NCBI RefSeq assembly: GCF_030056795.1
Contig: NZ_JASHKQ010000001.1
Span: 186,001-250,000 of the forward strand
Source: Rhodococcus sp. IEGM 1381
GTDB lineage: Bacteria > Actinomycetota > Actinomycetes > Mycobacteriales > Mycobacteriaceae
Length of the DNA: 64,000 nt
Direction: 5' to 3'
The position numbers were made by a program, and so were the translations under genes. Below the pieces are notes generated by a model that worked only from the letters and a program-made list of their open reading frames with translations, searched no databases and had not been told where the DNA came from. This document shows positions 37,075 to 49,434 of this stretch, one piece after another; position 1 is the stretch's first letter; each line of letters starts with the position of its first letter.

Positions 37075-37147
37075 AGTGTTCTTCAGCGCCGTCTCGCGCT
37101 GTCAGCATCCGGCAAGACTTCACGGCACTGACATCTGCCGCACGCGT

Positions 37148-37942
37148 TCATAGTTCGAGCAGCAGTGCCCGGTGATCGGATACTTCCGGTTGCTGTACTA
37201 CTTCGAAGTGCCGCACAGCGTCCAACCGAGAGACCAAGAAGTAGCTGGCACTGCGAATCGGCTTACCGTAAAGCGACGTTCGAGTATCGGATTCGCCCAC
37301 CAGGTCGATCATTCCGTGCCGACCCAACAGCTGGAAGGTGGCACTCGTCGGCAGCAGGTTCAAGTCGCCGCACAGCGCCACGATGTCGCTCGTCGAGTGC
37401 ATCTGTTCGACGATGGCCGACAGTCGACGAGCTTGATCTGCACGAGCGGGAGTGTCGTGCTTACCCGCCGGATCACGGAGCCCGTGAAGCTGGACAACCG
37501 ATACGGTTCGATTGCTCGACGGGTCTCGCACAGTAACGGTGAGCGCCGCCCGAGGACGGTCCTCGACAGTCCAATCGACGTGGTTCACGAACTCCGAATG
37601 AACGAAACGCGCATCGAGACCCACAATCGGGAAGTCGTCGCGCACCCACGTCGCGATACCGAAGTCCTGACGCCACCGCGTTCCGTCGAGATCGGTGACC
37701 GGCCCGGCGTCGTGGGCTATGAAATGCGATCTGTGTCCCTTCAGCACCGATGAGATGTCGTCGAACAGATTCAACCGCTGCGGCAACGTACGTTCCCCAT
37801 CCGAAAAGGTCGCCCAGCCCGACCCGCCCGGAGTGCGCGTCACCTCCTGGACACAGAGAACGTCTGCATCGACTCCCCTGACCCATGGGATCAGGACGTC
37901 ATGTTCGGCACCGCCCCAGGCGTTGATCGATATCACCTTCAC
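37148..37942 (-). CDS. endonuclease/exonuclease/phosphatase (EEP) family hydrolase
   Basis: 264 residues if the GTG at 37942 is used (VKVISINAWGG, the natural N-terminus of the fold); an in-frame start at 37978 adds 12 residues. EEP motifs: SINAWGG, the metal Glu in LCVQEVT, GDLNLLP, and the terminal VSDHRALLLEL with catalytic Asp-His. No signal peptide. The family includes DNA-repair nucleases and phosphoesterases such as sphingomyelinase-like enzymes; the substrate cannot be told. No clear operon partner. Confidence 0.83.
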   Translation of the reverse strand: MKVISINAWGGAEHDVLIPWVRGVDADVLCVQEVTRTPGGSGWATFSDGERTLPQRLNLFDDISSVLKGHRSHFIAHDAGPVTDLDGTRWRQDFGIATWVRDDFPIVGLDARFVHSEFVNHVDWTVEDRPRAALTVTVRDPSSNRTVSVVQLHGLRDPAGKHDTPARADQARRLSAIVEQMHSTSDIVALCGDLNLLPTSATFQLLGRHGMIDLVGESDTRTSLYGKPIRSASYFLVSRLDAVRHFEVVQQPEVSDHRALLLEL

Positions 37943-38137
37943 CGCGCGAGCGTATCGGCCACTCAACACCTGCGCCACTGAATATCATTCCTGTGCATAC
38001 AGATTCACGAGCGGGTTGCGAGCCCAACGTCGTGTACAGAGCAAACGATCGAGGCCATAGTGGTCGCCGGCGTCAGTACACCCCGGCAATGTACGCGATC
38101 TCGACCGCACTGAGAGGTGCCGCCGAGCGTGCTGCGA

Positions 38138-38809
38138 CTACAACAGTTCCCTGATGGCGTTCTCGAACCCGGTGACGTGTTCGAGGGTCAGTTCGGCAGC
38201 CGTGTCGGCGTCACCGTCGATGATGGCCTGCAGCAACGCGACATGCTCACGAACATGGCCGGCGACGTTCGGTAGTCGGTCGAGGAACAGGCACCAGATG
38301 CGGGTGGCGTGGGCGTCGAGACTGACCAGGATGTCCTCGAGGTGCGGATTTCCCGAGGCCCGGTAGATCTCCCGATGCACCGCAACATCTTTCCGCAGCA
38401 CCTCGCGCGAATCGTCGGTGTCGTCGATGCTCGCGATCGAGGACGCGAGCTCTGCCAGCCGATCGCGCGACGCACGCGTGGCCGTACGCGCCGCACGCGC
38501 CGAGGCTGCAGGCTCGAGCTGCTTACGAATCTCGGAGATGTTGGCCAGGTCGGTCATGTCGACGGCGGTCGCGAAGGTTCCGCGGCGGGGGTACGCAACA
38601 ACGAGTCGCTCGCGTTCGAGTCGTTTGAGACCCTCACGGATCGGCGTACGTCCCAACCCCAACTGCTCGGCCAGGCGATCGTCGTTGATGGGTTCGCCCG
38701 GACGAATTTCCAGCATGATCAGCTGCTCACGCACTATTTCGTACGCTCGATCGGCGTTGGTACCGGTGGACTGCACTGCATCGATCACCGGTGGAATTCC
38801 GATTGTCAT
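38138..38809 (-). CDS. GntR-family FCD regulator, probable repressor of sox/dimethylglycine genes
   Basis: 223 residues. Winged helix with RLAEQLGLGRTPIREGLKRLERERLV, then FCD domain with Asp/His metal-site residues (DVAVHREIYRASGNPHL, HVREHVALL). Divergent from soxB with palindromes in the 159-bp gap. Closely related in sequence to the GntR at 50619, as if both arose by duplication. It probably represses the sarcosine oxidase operon and, through a shared operator core, the dimethylglycine oxidase gene. Inducer probably betaine, dimethylglycine or sarcosine. Confidence 0.87.
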   Translation of the reverse strand: MTIGIPPVIDAVQSTGTNADRAYEIVREQLIMLEIRPGEPINDDRLAEQLGLGRTPIREGLKRLERERLVVAYPRRGTFATAVDMTDLANISEIRKQLEPAASARAARTATRASRDRLAELASSIASIDDTDDSREVLRKDVAVHREIYRASGNPHLEDILVSLDAHATRIWCLFLDRLPNVAGHVREHVALLQAIIDGDADTAAELTLEHVTGFENAIRELL

Positions 38810-38880
38810 CTGCTCTGCTCACTCCCGGTCGATGCCCCGCCCTTGACGGCCCTGCTTCGTGATCTTACTCTATTGGCATC

Positions 38881-38909
38881 TTGATATATCAGTTCTAGAT
38901 CATTGATCT
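38881..38909. promoter_or_regulatory. two palindromes in the GntR-soxB gap
   Basis: TTGATATATCAG at 38881-38892 has a perfect 10-bp core TGATATATCA; AGATCATTGATCT at 38897-38909 is a perfect 13-bp palindrome around one base. The first core is identical to that at 47504-47515 upstream of the dimethylglycine oxidase gene, 8.6 kb away. They lie between divergent GntR and soxB genes. Likely operators of the FCD GntR regulator. Confidence 0.65.
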
Positions 38910-38968
38910 CCCAGAAGGGTGGTCACCTTGACGCAGAACTACGCGCCCGACCTGACGGAAGGCTACCG

Positions 38969-40201
38969 ATGACCGCACCCACACCGGGCGCACATCTGCC
39001 CGATCACCCGGACTTCCTGTGGCGCAACCCCGAACCGAAGAAGTCGTACGACGTCGTGATCATCGGCGGCGGCGGGCACGGCCTGGCCACCGCGCACTAT
39101 CTCGCCAAAAACCACGGCATCACCAATGTCGCTGTGCTGGAGAAGGGTTGGCTCGCCGGGGGAAACATGGCGCGCAACACCACCCTGATCCGCTCCAACT
39201 ATCTGTGGGACGAGAGCGCGCGCATCTACGAGCACTCACTGAAACTGTGGGAGGGACTCGCCGACGATCTCGACTACCCCATCCTGTTCAGCCAGCGCGG
39301 CGTCCTCAACCTCGCGCACAGCCTGCAGGACGTGCGAGACAGCGTGCGACGCGTCGAGGCCAACCGACTCAACGGCATCGACGCGCAGTGGGTCGACCCC
39401 GACGAGGTCAAGAAGCTGTGCCCGATCGTCAACATCTCCAGCGACATTCGCTATCCGGTACTCGGCGCGACATACCAACCGCGCGCCGGCATCGCCAAGC
39501 ACGACTACGTCGCCTGGGGATTTGCCCGACGCGCCGACGCGGCCGGTATCGACATCATCCAGAACTGTGAGGTCACCGGTTTCACCACCGACGGCAACCG
39601 CGTCACCGGGGTGAAGACGACGCGCGGCGACATCGCCACCGGCCAGGTCGCTCTCTGCGCGGCCGGTCACACCTCGACGTTGACGGACATGCTCGGCATC
39701 AAGACTCCCTTGCAGAGTCACCCACTGCAGGCCCTGGTCTCGGAGCTGCTCGAGCCGGTCCACCCCACGGTGGTCATGTCGAATGCCGTGCACGTCTATG
39801 TCTCCCAGGCACACAAGGGCGAACTGGTGATGGGCGCAGGCGTCGACTCCTACAACGGTTACGGCCAGCGCGGGGCGTTCCACATCATCGAACGACAGAT
39901 GGCAGCTGCGGTCGAGTTGTTCCCCATCTTCGCCCGCGCGCATCTGCTGCGCACCTGGGCCGGCATCGTGGACGTGTGTCCCGACGCCTCACCCATCGTC
40001 GGGCGCACGCCGTTCGACAACGTGTTCCTCAATTGTGGCTGGGGCACAGGTGGATTCAAGGCCACCCCCGGTGCCGGTTGGTGCCTGGCCGACACCATCG
40101 CCAACGACGAGGTGCACGAGTACATCGCACCGTTCAGTCTGGACCGATTCGTCACCGGCGCGCTGGTGGACGAGCACGGCGCAGCGGGCGTTGCTCACTA
40201 G
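38969..40201 (+). CDS. soxB: sarcosine oxidase beta subunit
   Basis: 410 residues from the ATG at 38969, chosen because GGAAGG lies 8 bases upstream and because the length then fits SoxB (about 405). FAD-binding motif [19 protein letters not shown] near residue 30, and [11 protein letters not shown] in which His178 aligns with the histidine that carries covalent FMN in corynebacterial SoxB. With SoxA, D and G it oxidises sarcosine to glycine, giving 5,10-methylene-tetrahydrofolate (or formaldehyde) and hydrogen peroxide. First gene of soxBDAG. Confidence 0.93.
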   Translation: MTAPTPGAHLPDHPDFLWRNPEPKKSYDVVIIGGGGHGLATAHYLAKNHGITNVAVLEKGWLAGGNMARNTTLIRSNYLWDESARIYEHSLKLWEGLADDLDYPILFSQRGVLNLAHSLQDVRDSVRRVEANRLNGIDAQWVDPDEVKKLCPIVNISSDIRYPVLGATYQPRAGIAKHDYVAWGFARRADAAGIDIIQNCEVTGFTTDGNRVTGVKTTRGDIATGQVALCAAGHTSTLTDMLGIKTPLQSHPLQALVSELLEPVHPTVVMSNAVHVYVSQAHKGELVMGAGVDSYNGYGQRGAFHIIERQMAAAVELFPIFARAHLLRTWAGIVDVCPDASPIVGRTPFDNVFLNCGWGTGGFKATPGAGWCLADTIANDEVHEYIAPFSLDRFVTGALVDEHGAAGVAH

Positions 40202-40252
40202 GCTCGCCGCCCCGGCACACGCAGCACCCGAACGAGAAATCCTGGAGTGGCA

Positions 40253-40531
40253 ATGCAATTGATCGAATGCCCGTGGTGCGGGAGTCGAGAAGAAACCGAG
40301 TTCCACTACGGCGGCCAGGCGCACATCGCCTACCCCGAGAATCCCTCCGCCCTCACCGACGAACAGTGGGCGCACTTCGTGTTCTTCCGCGACAACCCCA
40401 AAGGGCTCTTTGCAGAACGGTGGAGCCACAGCGCGGGCTGCAGGCGGTGGTTCAACGCCGTCCGGGACACAGCCACCTACCGAATCCACAGTGTCTATCG
40501 CCTCGACGACCCGAAGCCGGTGAACCCATGA
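40253..40531 (+). CDS. soxD: sarcosine oxidase delta subunit
   Basis: 92 residues from the ATG at 40253 with GGAG in good register. Zinc-site residues Cys6 and Cys9 (ECPWCG) and His59 and Cys63 (SHSAGC) sit at exactly the spacing of heterotetrameric SoxD. It is the small zinc-binding subunit of the complex. The stop overlaps the soxA start (ATGA). Confidence 0.92.
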   Translation: MQLIECPWCGSREETEFHYGGQAHIAYPENPSALTDEQWAHFVFFRDNPKGLFAERWSHSAGCRRWFNAVRDTATYRIHSVYRLDDPKPVNP

Positions 40532-43371
40532 CCGCATTCCGCACCGCATCCGGCGGCCGCATCGACCGCACGAGCACCTTCGACTTCACGTTCGGCGGCT
40601 CGGCTCTGCAGGGACATCCCGGCGACACCCTGGCATCTGCGTTGCTCGCCAACGGCATTCATCAGGTCACCACCAGCATCAAGCTCGGCAGGCCCCGTGG
40701 ATTCACCGCAGCATGGGCCGAGGACACCGGCGGACTCGTACAGATCGAGGAGCCGTTCCCCGAGCCCATGCTGCTCGCCACCACGATCGAGCTGTACGAC
40801 GGTCTGGTCGCCCGCGGCATCCCCGGACAAGGGCGTCTCCCCGAGATCTCCGACTCCGCCAAGTACGACGCCATGCACGCCCACGCCGATCTGTTGGTCG
40901 TCGGTGCCGGCCCGGCCGGTCTGACGGCCGCCCTGGTCGCTGCACGCAGTAGCGCACGGGTCGTCATCGTCGACGATCAGAGCGAGTTCGGTGGTTCGCT
41001 GCTCGGCTCCGATGACGTCATCGACGGCCGGCCCGCACTGGACTGGGTAGTCGACGCGGTGACCGAGTTGTCGACCTTCCCCGACGTGACATTGCTGCGC
41101 CGCACCACCGCGTTCGGATCCTACGATGACGGCTTCGTCCTCGCGCTCGAGCGTCGCACCGATCACCTGGGACTGGAAGCACCTGCCGCACTGAGCCGTC
41201 AGCGCGTCTGGCGCATTCGCTCCCGCCACGTCCTGGTGGCCACCGGCGCCCACGAACGTCCGGTCGTCTTCACCGACAACGACCGCCCCGGAATCATGCT
41301 GGCGCACAGCGCACGTACGTTCTTGCATCGCTACGGCGTCACGGTGGGCACCGAGGCCGTCGTTTTCACCACCAACGACAGCGCATACAAGGCAGCCGTC
41401 GATCTGCACGACGCAGGGGTCCGCATCGCGAGCATCGTCGACGCCCGCGACAGTGCGCCCGAGTACTGGCTCGGCCTGTGCCGCGAGCGCGGCATCGAGG
41501 TACGCCCCGGGAGCGTCGTGTCCGGCACCCGCGGCGACACCCGCGTCACCCATGCACTGGTGACCGGCGCCGACGGTGCCACCGACACGGTGGGCTGCGA
41601 CGTACTGCTCGTCAGTGGTGGCTGGAACCCCGCGGTGCACCTGTTCAGCCAGGCCCGCGGAAAACTGCGCTACGACGGCGAACTCGGCGCATTCGTGCCC
41701 GCGGACGACGTCGAGGGCATCAGTGTCGCCGGATCGTCATCGGGGGTCTTCGATCTGGCCGAATGCCTACGCGACGGCACCTCGGCCGCGGCAGGCGCGC
41801 TGAACCGGCTCGGCTTCGATGTGCCCGAAACCCCGCTTCCTGTAGTCGATTCCGTGCCCAGCAGCGAGTCGCTGGTGCTGTGGCGGGTGCGCGACGACGC
41901 GGGTGCCGACAGCCAGTTCGTCGACGTACAGCGCGACGCGACCGTGGCCGATCTGGTCCGCGCAGTCGGTGCCGGCATGTCGTCGATGGAACACATCAAG
42001 CGCTACACCACGATCGGTACCGCGCACGATCAGGGCAAGACCTCCGGTGTGGTGTCCTCGGGCATCGTGGCGGAACTGCTCGACAAGCCGGTGGAGAACC
42101 TGGGCACCACCACGTTCCGACCGCCATACACACCGGTGGCATTCGCGGCGTTGGCCGGACGCAATCGCGGCATGGCGTTCGACCCGGAACGGGTTACCGC
42201 AGTGCATGATTGGAACGTCGAGCGCGGCGCGATCTTCGAGGACGTCGGACAGTGGAAGCGGCCACGCTACTACCCACTTCCCGGCGAGGAGATGCACGAC
42301 GCCGTGCTACGCGAGTGTGCGGCCGTGCGTTCGAGCGTCGGCATGCTCGACGGTTCGACGCTCGGCAAGATAGACGTACAGGGCCCCGATGCGGGCGTGG
42401 TGCTGGACATGTTCTACACGAACATGATGAGCACGTTGAAGGTCGGCATGGTTCGGTACGGCGTGATGTGCGGTGCCGACGGCATGGTGATCGACGACGG
42501 CACCGTGATGCGCCTGGCGAACAACCGATTCCAGGTGTTCACCACCACCGGCGGGGCAGCAGGGATGCTCGACTGGATGGAGGAGTGGCTGCAGACCGAG
42601 TGGCCGCACCTGGCGGTTCGGCTGACGTCGGTGACCGAGCAGTGGGCCACGTTCCCCGTCGTCGGACCGCGATCTCGCGATCTCGTCGGCGAGATCTTTC
42701 CCGAACTCGACGTGTCCAACGAGGCGTTCCCGTTCATGGCCTGGCGAGATGCCGCGGTCGACGGTGTGCCGGTACGTGTGGCGCGAATCAGCTTCTCCGG
42801 TGAACTCGCCTTCGAGGTGAACATCGATTCCTGGCACGCCCACGCACTGTGGTCGCGGCTGATCGACGCGGGCGAGAAGTACCACATCACCCCGTACGGC
42901 ACCGAAACCATGCACGTGCTTCGGGCGGAGAAGGGCTACCCGATCGTCGGCCAGGACACTGACGGCACCGTCACCCCGCAGGACCTCGGCATGAGCTGGG
43001 CGGTGTCGAAGAAGAAGCTCGACTTCATCGGAAAGCGCTCGTTCGACCGCGCCGAGAACCGAAACCCGTTGCGCAAGCAATTCGTCGGCCTACTGCCGGT
43101 CGACCGCGAAACCGTCCTCCCGGAGGGGTCACAGATCATCGAGCACTCCGACAGCGGTGTTCTACCCGAACTTCCGGTGCCGATGCTAGGTCACGTCACG
43201 TCGAGTTACGCCAGCGCAGAATTGGGCCGCCCGTTCGGATTGGCCCTGCTCGAAGCCGGACGTGACCGACTCGGCGACATCCTGCACGTCCCGGTGGGCG
43301 ACACCCTGATCGCCGTCGAAGTCACCGGCTCCGTACTCGTCGACCCGGAAGGTAACCGCCGTGATGGCTGA
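40528..43371 (+). CDS. soxA: sarcosine oxidase alpha subunit
   Basis: 947 residues. Order of domains: N-terminal 2Fe-2S-ferredoxin-like fold without the cluster cysteines (about residues 10-90), NAD-binding domain with GAGPAG at 126-131 and AHERPVVFTDNDRPG, and from about residue 560 a GcvT/aminomethyltransferase domain that binds tetrahydrofolate and takes up the methyl-derived carbon. The size is close to the usual 965. The in-frame stretch upstream of 40528 is antisense or out-of-frame to soxB and soxD. Overlaps soxG. Confidence 0.93.
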   Translation: MTAFRTASGGRIDRTSTFDFTFGGSALQGHPGDTLASALLANGIHQVTTSIKLGRPRGFTAAWAEDTGGLVQIEEPFPEPMLLATTIELYDGLVARGIPGQGRLPEISDSAKYDAMHAHADLLVVGAGPAGLTAALVAARSSARVVIVDDQSEFGGSLLGSDDVIDGRPALDWVVDAVTELSTFPDVTLLRRTTAFGSYDDGFVLALERRTDHLGLEAPAALSRQRVWRIRSRHVLVATGAHERPVVFTDNDRPGIMLAHSARTFLHRYGVTVGTEAVVFTTNDSAYKAAVDLHDAGVRIASIVDARDSAPEYWLGLCRERGIEVRPGSVVSGTRGDTRVTHALVTGADGATDTVGCDVLLVSGGWNPAVHLFSQARGKLRYDGELGAFVPADDVEGISVAGSSSGVFDLAECLRDGTSAAAGALNRLGFDVPETPLPVVDSVPSSESLVLWRVRDDAGADSQFVDVQRDATVADLVRAVGAGMSSMEHIKRYTTIGTAHDQGKTSGVVSSGIVAELLDKPVENLGTTTFRPPYTPVAFAALAGRNRGMAFDPERVTAVHDWNVERGAIFEDVGQWKRPRYYPLPGEEMHDAVLRECAAVRSSVGMLDGSTLGKIDVQGPDAGVVLDMFYTNMMSTLKVGMVRYGVMCGADGMVIDDGTVMRLANNRFQVFTTTGGAAGMLDWMEEWLQTEWPHLAVRLTSVTEQWATFPVVGPRSRDLVGEIFPELDVSNEAFPFMAWRDAAVDGVPVRVARISFSGELAFEVNIDSWHAHALWSRLIDAGEKYHITPYGTETMHVLRAEKGYPIVGQDTDGTVTPQDLGMSWAVSKKKLDFIGKRSFDRAENRNPLRKQFVGLLPVDRETVLPEGSQIIEHSDSGVLPELPVPMLGHVTSSYASAELGRPFGLALLEAGRDRLGDILHVPVGDTLIAVEVTGSVLVDPEGNRRDG

Positions 43372-43942
43372 CCGACTCGCTGCCAGAAGCCCACTCGCAG
43401 AGACTCTTCTGCCGGACTCACCTGCTGTCCGCATCGTGGAGGAGCCGTTCCTCGCCGCAGTCGACCTGTGGGTCGATCCGAACGGGCCGGGCGGTGCCGC
43501 GGCCTCGGCAGAGCTCGGCACCGAGCTCCCCGGCCCCGGCCGCGTGGCCGAGGGGACGAACACCACCTCGATCTGGTTGGGACCCGAGGAGTGGCTGGTG
43601 ATCGGAGCCGGGGTCGATCCGGTCGAACTCGAACACCGTCTCGGCTCGGCCGTTCGCGCGCACCGTGGCGCGGCAACCGACGTGTCCGGTCAGCGAACCA
43701 GTTTGCGGCTGAGCGGTTCTCGGGCCCGAGATGTATTGGCGAAGGGATGCTCGATCGATCTGCACCCACGTGCCTTCCCGGCAGGGTCGACGGCGCAGAC
43801 GATGCTGGCGATGGCAGGGATGATCCTCATTGCCCGCGACGACACCGGAACGGACTTTTCCATCCTCGTGCGCTCGTCGTTCGCACGCTATCTCGCAGCC
43901 TGGCTGACCGACGCGGCCGAGGAATACACCGACGGCGGCTGA
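43364..43942 (+). CDS. soxG: sarcosine oxidase gamma subunit
   Basis: 192 residues from the ATG at 43364; a GTG one codon earlier is equally possible, both inside the soxA end. Typical GcvT-like SoxG features: SIWLGPEEWLVIG, DVSGQRTSLRLSG, AKGCSIDLHPRAF and FSILVRSSFARYL. It completes the soxBDAG set and ends the operon. The 143-bp stretch to the convergent purU gene holds an imperfect hairpin with arms GTGCGCGC/GCGCGCAC at 44018-44055 that may help terminate transcription. Confidence 0.92.
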   Translation: MADRLAARSPLAETLLPDSPAVRIVEEPFLAAVDLWVDPNGPGGAAASAELGTELPGPGRVAEGTNTTSIWLGPEEWLVIGAGVDPVELEHRLGSAVRAHRGAATDVSGQRTSLRLSGSRARDVLAKGCSIDLHPRAFPAGSTAQTMLAMAGMILIARDDTGTDFSILVRSSFARYLAAWLTDAAEEYTDGG

Positions 43943-44085
43943 ATCCGACCGCTGGACACCCGGTGCCGGTGGACGTCGTGGAGTGGCCGGATCGGAACCT
44001 CACACGCCTTTTCGAGGGTGCGCGCCCGTTCTAGGAGGCTGGAACCAGCGCGCACTCTGCAGAAAGGGTGTGAGGTCCTCTCTTT

Positions 44086-44934
44086 TCAGCTGAAGATGAC
44101 CGTCCGGTGTCCGTGCAGCAGAACGCGATTCTCGCAGTGCCAGCGGACCGCCCGCGAGAGTGCGAGTGCCTCGGCGTCCTGTCCGACGGTGGCCAGACGA
44201 AACGGGTCGTGAGTGTGATCGATGCGAATGACCTGCTGCTCGATGATCGGACCCTCGTCCAGATCGGGAGTGACGTAGTGCGCCGTCGCACCGACCTGTT
44301 TGACGCCCCGGTCGAAGGCCTGGTGGTACGGCTTCGCGCCCTTGAAGCCGGGCAGGAAGGAGTGGTGAATGTTGATTGCTTTGCCGTGCAGTGCTCGACA
44401 CGTCTTGTCGGAGAGCACCTGCATATAGCGCGCCAGCACCACCAGATCCACCTCGTACTCGGCGACAAGGTCCAGCAGACGCTGTTCGGCCTCGGCCTTG
44501 GTACCCGGAGTGACGGGAACATGGACGAACGGCAGCCCGGCCGCCTCGGCCATCGGCCTCAGCACCTCGTGATTGCTGACCACGGCCACCAGTTCCCCAC
44601 CGAGATTCTGTGAGCGCCAACGGAAGATCAGGTCGTTGAGGCAGTGCCCCATCTTGGACACCATGACGAGCACCCGCGGCTGACTGCACCCGTTGAATGT
44701 GTACGACATCGCGAATCGGTCGGCCAACTCACGGAAGCTCTCGGTCAACTGCTCGATGTCTGTGGTACCACTGGCCACGAAAGACGTACGAAGAAAGAAC
44801 GAGCCGTCCATCGAGTCGTCGAACTGTTGATGTTCGGCGATGTCGCAGTCGTTGTCGAAGAGGAACGCACTGACGGCCCGGACGATGCCCGGCCGCCGGC
44901 CGCAGCTGAGCGTGAGGGTGAAGTTCTCGGTCAT
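44086..44934 (-). CDS. purU: formyltetrahydrofolate deformylase
   Basis: 282 residues from the ATG at 44934. N-terminal ACT domain (about residues 5-85, FTLTLSCGRRPGIVRAVSAF), then a formyltransferase domain with the catalytic INIHHSFLPGF and the conserved Asp in TPDLDEGPI. It hydrolyses 10-formyl-THF to formate and THF. Located 25 bases behind the dimethylglycine oxidase gene, it would recycle THF when methyl groups from betaine flood the folate pool, a recurrent partnership in betaine clusters. Confidence 0.92.
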   Translation of the reverse strand: MTENFTLTLSCGRRPGIVRAVSAFLFDNDCDIAEHQQFDDSMDGSFFLRTSFVASGTTDIEQLTESFRELADRFAMSYTFNGCSQPRVLVMVSKMGHCLNDLIFRWRSQNLGGELVAVVSNHEVLRPMAEAAGLPFVHVPVTPGTKAEAEQRLLDLVAEYEVDLVVLARYMQVLSDKTCRALHGKAINIHHSFLPGFKGAKPYHQAFDRGVKQVGATAHYVTPDLDEGPIIEQQVIRIDHTHDPFRLATVGQDAEALALSRAVRWHCENRVLLHGHRTVIFS

Positions 44935-44959
44935 CGAATCTCCTGATACTGGTGGGTCG

Positions 44960-47813
<2,854 letters not shown>

Positions 47814-48176
47814 ATGCTCGAGGTGTGTCCCTTGGCCGACCTCCCCGGCGGCGAAGCCGTGCGCGTCGGCACCACCCCTCCGGTGGCGGTGTTCCACACC
47901 GAGGACGGCCAGCTCTTCGCGATCGACGACACCTGTACGCATCAGGACGCGTCGCTCGCCGATGGGTGGCTGGAGGGATGCGCGGTCGAATGTCCGCTGC
48001 ACGCGTCCACGTTCGACCTGCGCACCGGTGCCGTCGACGCTCCCCCCGCGAAGTTGCCGGTTCGTACGCACACCGTCGTCGTCGACAACGGGGTGATCTA
48101 CATCGAGCTGAGTACCGCAACCCCCAATCTTCCGCCCGACGTTCGTGGCCGTTTGGCCGCCGAGAGGCATTCGTGA
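47814..48176 (+). CDS. Rieske [2Fe-2S] ferredoxin
   Basis: 120 residues. Rieske ligands Cys41-x-His43 (TCTHQD) and Cys60-x-x-His63 (CPLHAS), with 16 residues between the two motifs as in dioxygenase ferredoxins. Soluble, no membrane segment. It ends with a GTGA overlap to the reductase gene, making an electron-transfer pair. It probably carries electrons to the Rieske oxygenase encoded at 49435; betaine demethylases in pseudomonads use a different reductase (GbcB) for this. Confidence 0.9.
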   Translation: MLEVCPLADLPGGEAVRVGTTPPVAVFHTEDGQLFAIDDTCTHQDASLADGWLEGCAVECPLHASTFDLRTGAVDAPPAKLPVRTHTVVVDNGVIYIELSTATPNLPPDVRGRLAAERHS

Positions 48177-49336
48177 AAAGCGTGACCATCGTCGGGGCCT
48201 CCCTGGCGGGCCTGTGCTCGGCGCGCGCCTTGCGGGCGGCCGGGTTCGACGGCTCGGTCACCGTCGTCGGTGCCGAGAACCACCGACCCTACGATCGCCC
48301 ACCGCTGTCGAAGGAATACCTGGCCGGCGATGTCGACGCGAGCACCCTCGCGCTCGAACCCGAGGACGAGAACCTCGATGCCACCTGGATTCTCGGCCGT
48401 ACGGCCACCGCACTCGACGGCTCGCGTCGCACCGTCACCCTCGACAACGGTGCCGAACTCACGTCCGACGGCGTCATCCTGGCCACCGGCTCGCGCGCGC
48501 GATCGCTTCGCGGCACCGACCATCTCTCCGGTGTGCACGTTCTACGAACTATCGACGATGCCGATCGGCTGCGTGCAGAACTCGCGCCGGGCGCGCGTCT
48601 GGTCGTCATCGGCGCAGGCTTCATAGGAGCCGAAGTAGCCTCCACCGCAAGGAAACTGGGACTCGACGTCACCGTCGTCGAAGCCGCACCGTCGCCGCTC
48701 ACCGGGCCTCTCGGTGCACGATTGGGCAGTGCCGTGGGCAATCTGCACCGCGACAACGGCACCACACTGATCTGCGGGATCGCCGTCGACGGGCTGAGCG
48801 GCACCGACGGAGTGACGGGCGTACGACTCGCCGATGGACGACTCCTCGAAGCCGACGTCGTGGTCGTCGGCATCGGCGGAATCCCCAACATCGACTGGCT
48901 CCGTACCAGCGGGCTGGCACTCGGTAACGGGATACTGTGCGACGGCGGCGGCGCGACCGCCCTGCCGGGGGTGGTGGCAGTCGGCGACTGCGCCGCATGG
49001 CTCGATCCGAGCGGTACCCATCGGCGCGTCGAACATTGGGCCGGCGCGGCCGAAAGACCCACCGTCGCAGTAGCCACATTGCTCGCCGGCAGCTACGGCG
49101 GCCAGCACGTCAAGCCCCCGTACTTCTGGTCCGACCAGTACGGGTCTCGCATTCAGTTCGCTGGAACGGCAGGACCGGACAGCGAATGCACGATCGAGGA
49201 GGGTTCACCCGAACTCGGCAGCTTCCTCGCCGTGTATCGATCCGACGGACTTCCGGTCGGCGTACTCGGTGTCAATCAGGTTCGGTTGTTCACCCGCTGG
49301 CGTCGACAACTCTCGGCTCCGGCTCGAGCGGTCTGA
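48173..49336 (+). CDS. FAD-dependent ferredoxin reductase
   Basis: 387 residues from a GTG at 48173 overlapping the ferredoxin stop. FAD-binding VTIVGASLAGLCSARAL, the DRPPLSKEYL segment typical of BphA4/CamA-type reductases, and NAD-binding VVIGAGFIGAEVAS, with the second FAD motif VAVGDCA. It transfers electrons from NADH to the adjacent Rieske ferredoxin. 98 bases separate it from the oxygenase gene on the same strand; the three make a complete three-component oxygenase. Confidence 0.9.
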   Translation: MKSVTIVGASLAGLCSARALRAAGFDGSVTVVGAENHRPYDRPPLSKEYLAGDVDASTLALEPEDENLDATWILGRTATALDGSRRTVTLDNGAELTSDGVILATGSRARSLRGTDHLSGVHVLRTIDDADRLRAELAPGARLVVIGAGFIGAEVASTARKLGLDVTVVEAAPSPLTGPLGARLGSAVGNLHRDNGTTLICGIAVDGLSGTDGVTGVRLADGRLLEADVVVVGIGGIPNIDWLRTSGLALGNGILCDGGGATALPGVVAVGDCAAWLDPSGTHRRVEHWAGAAERPTVAVATLLAGSYGGQHVKPPYFWSDQYGSRIQFAGTAGPDSECTIEEGSPELGSFLAVYRSDGLPVGVLGVNQVRLFTRWRRQLSAPARAV

Positions 49337-49434
49337 CATCCACCACAGACTCCAAGAGCCGACCGTCGTAATCACCATCCCAGTTGACGTCTCGTCACCG
49401 ATCCGCCAAGATCGGCCACGTACGGAGGACCGAA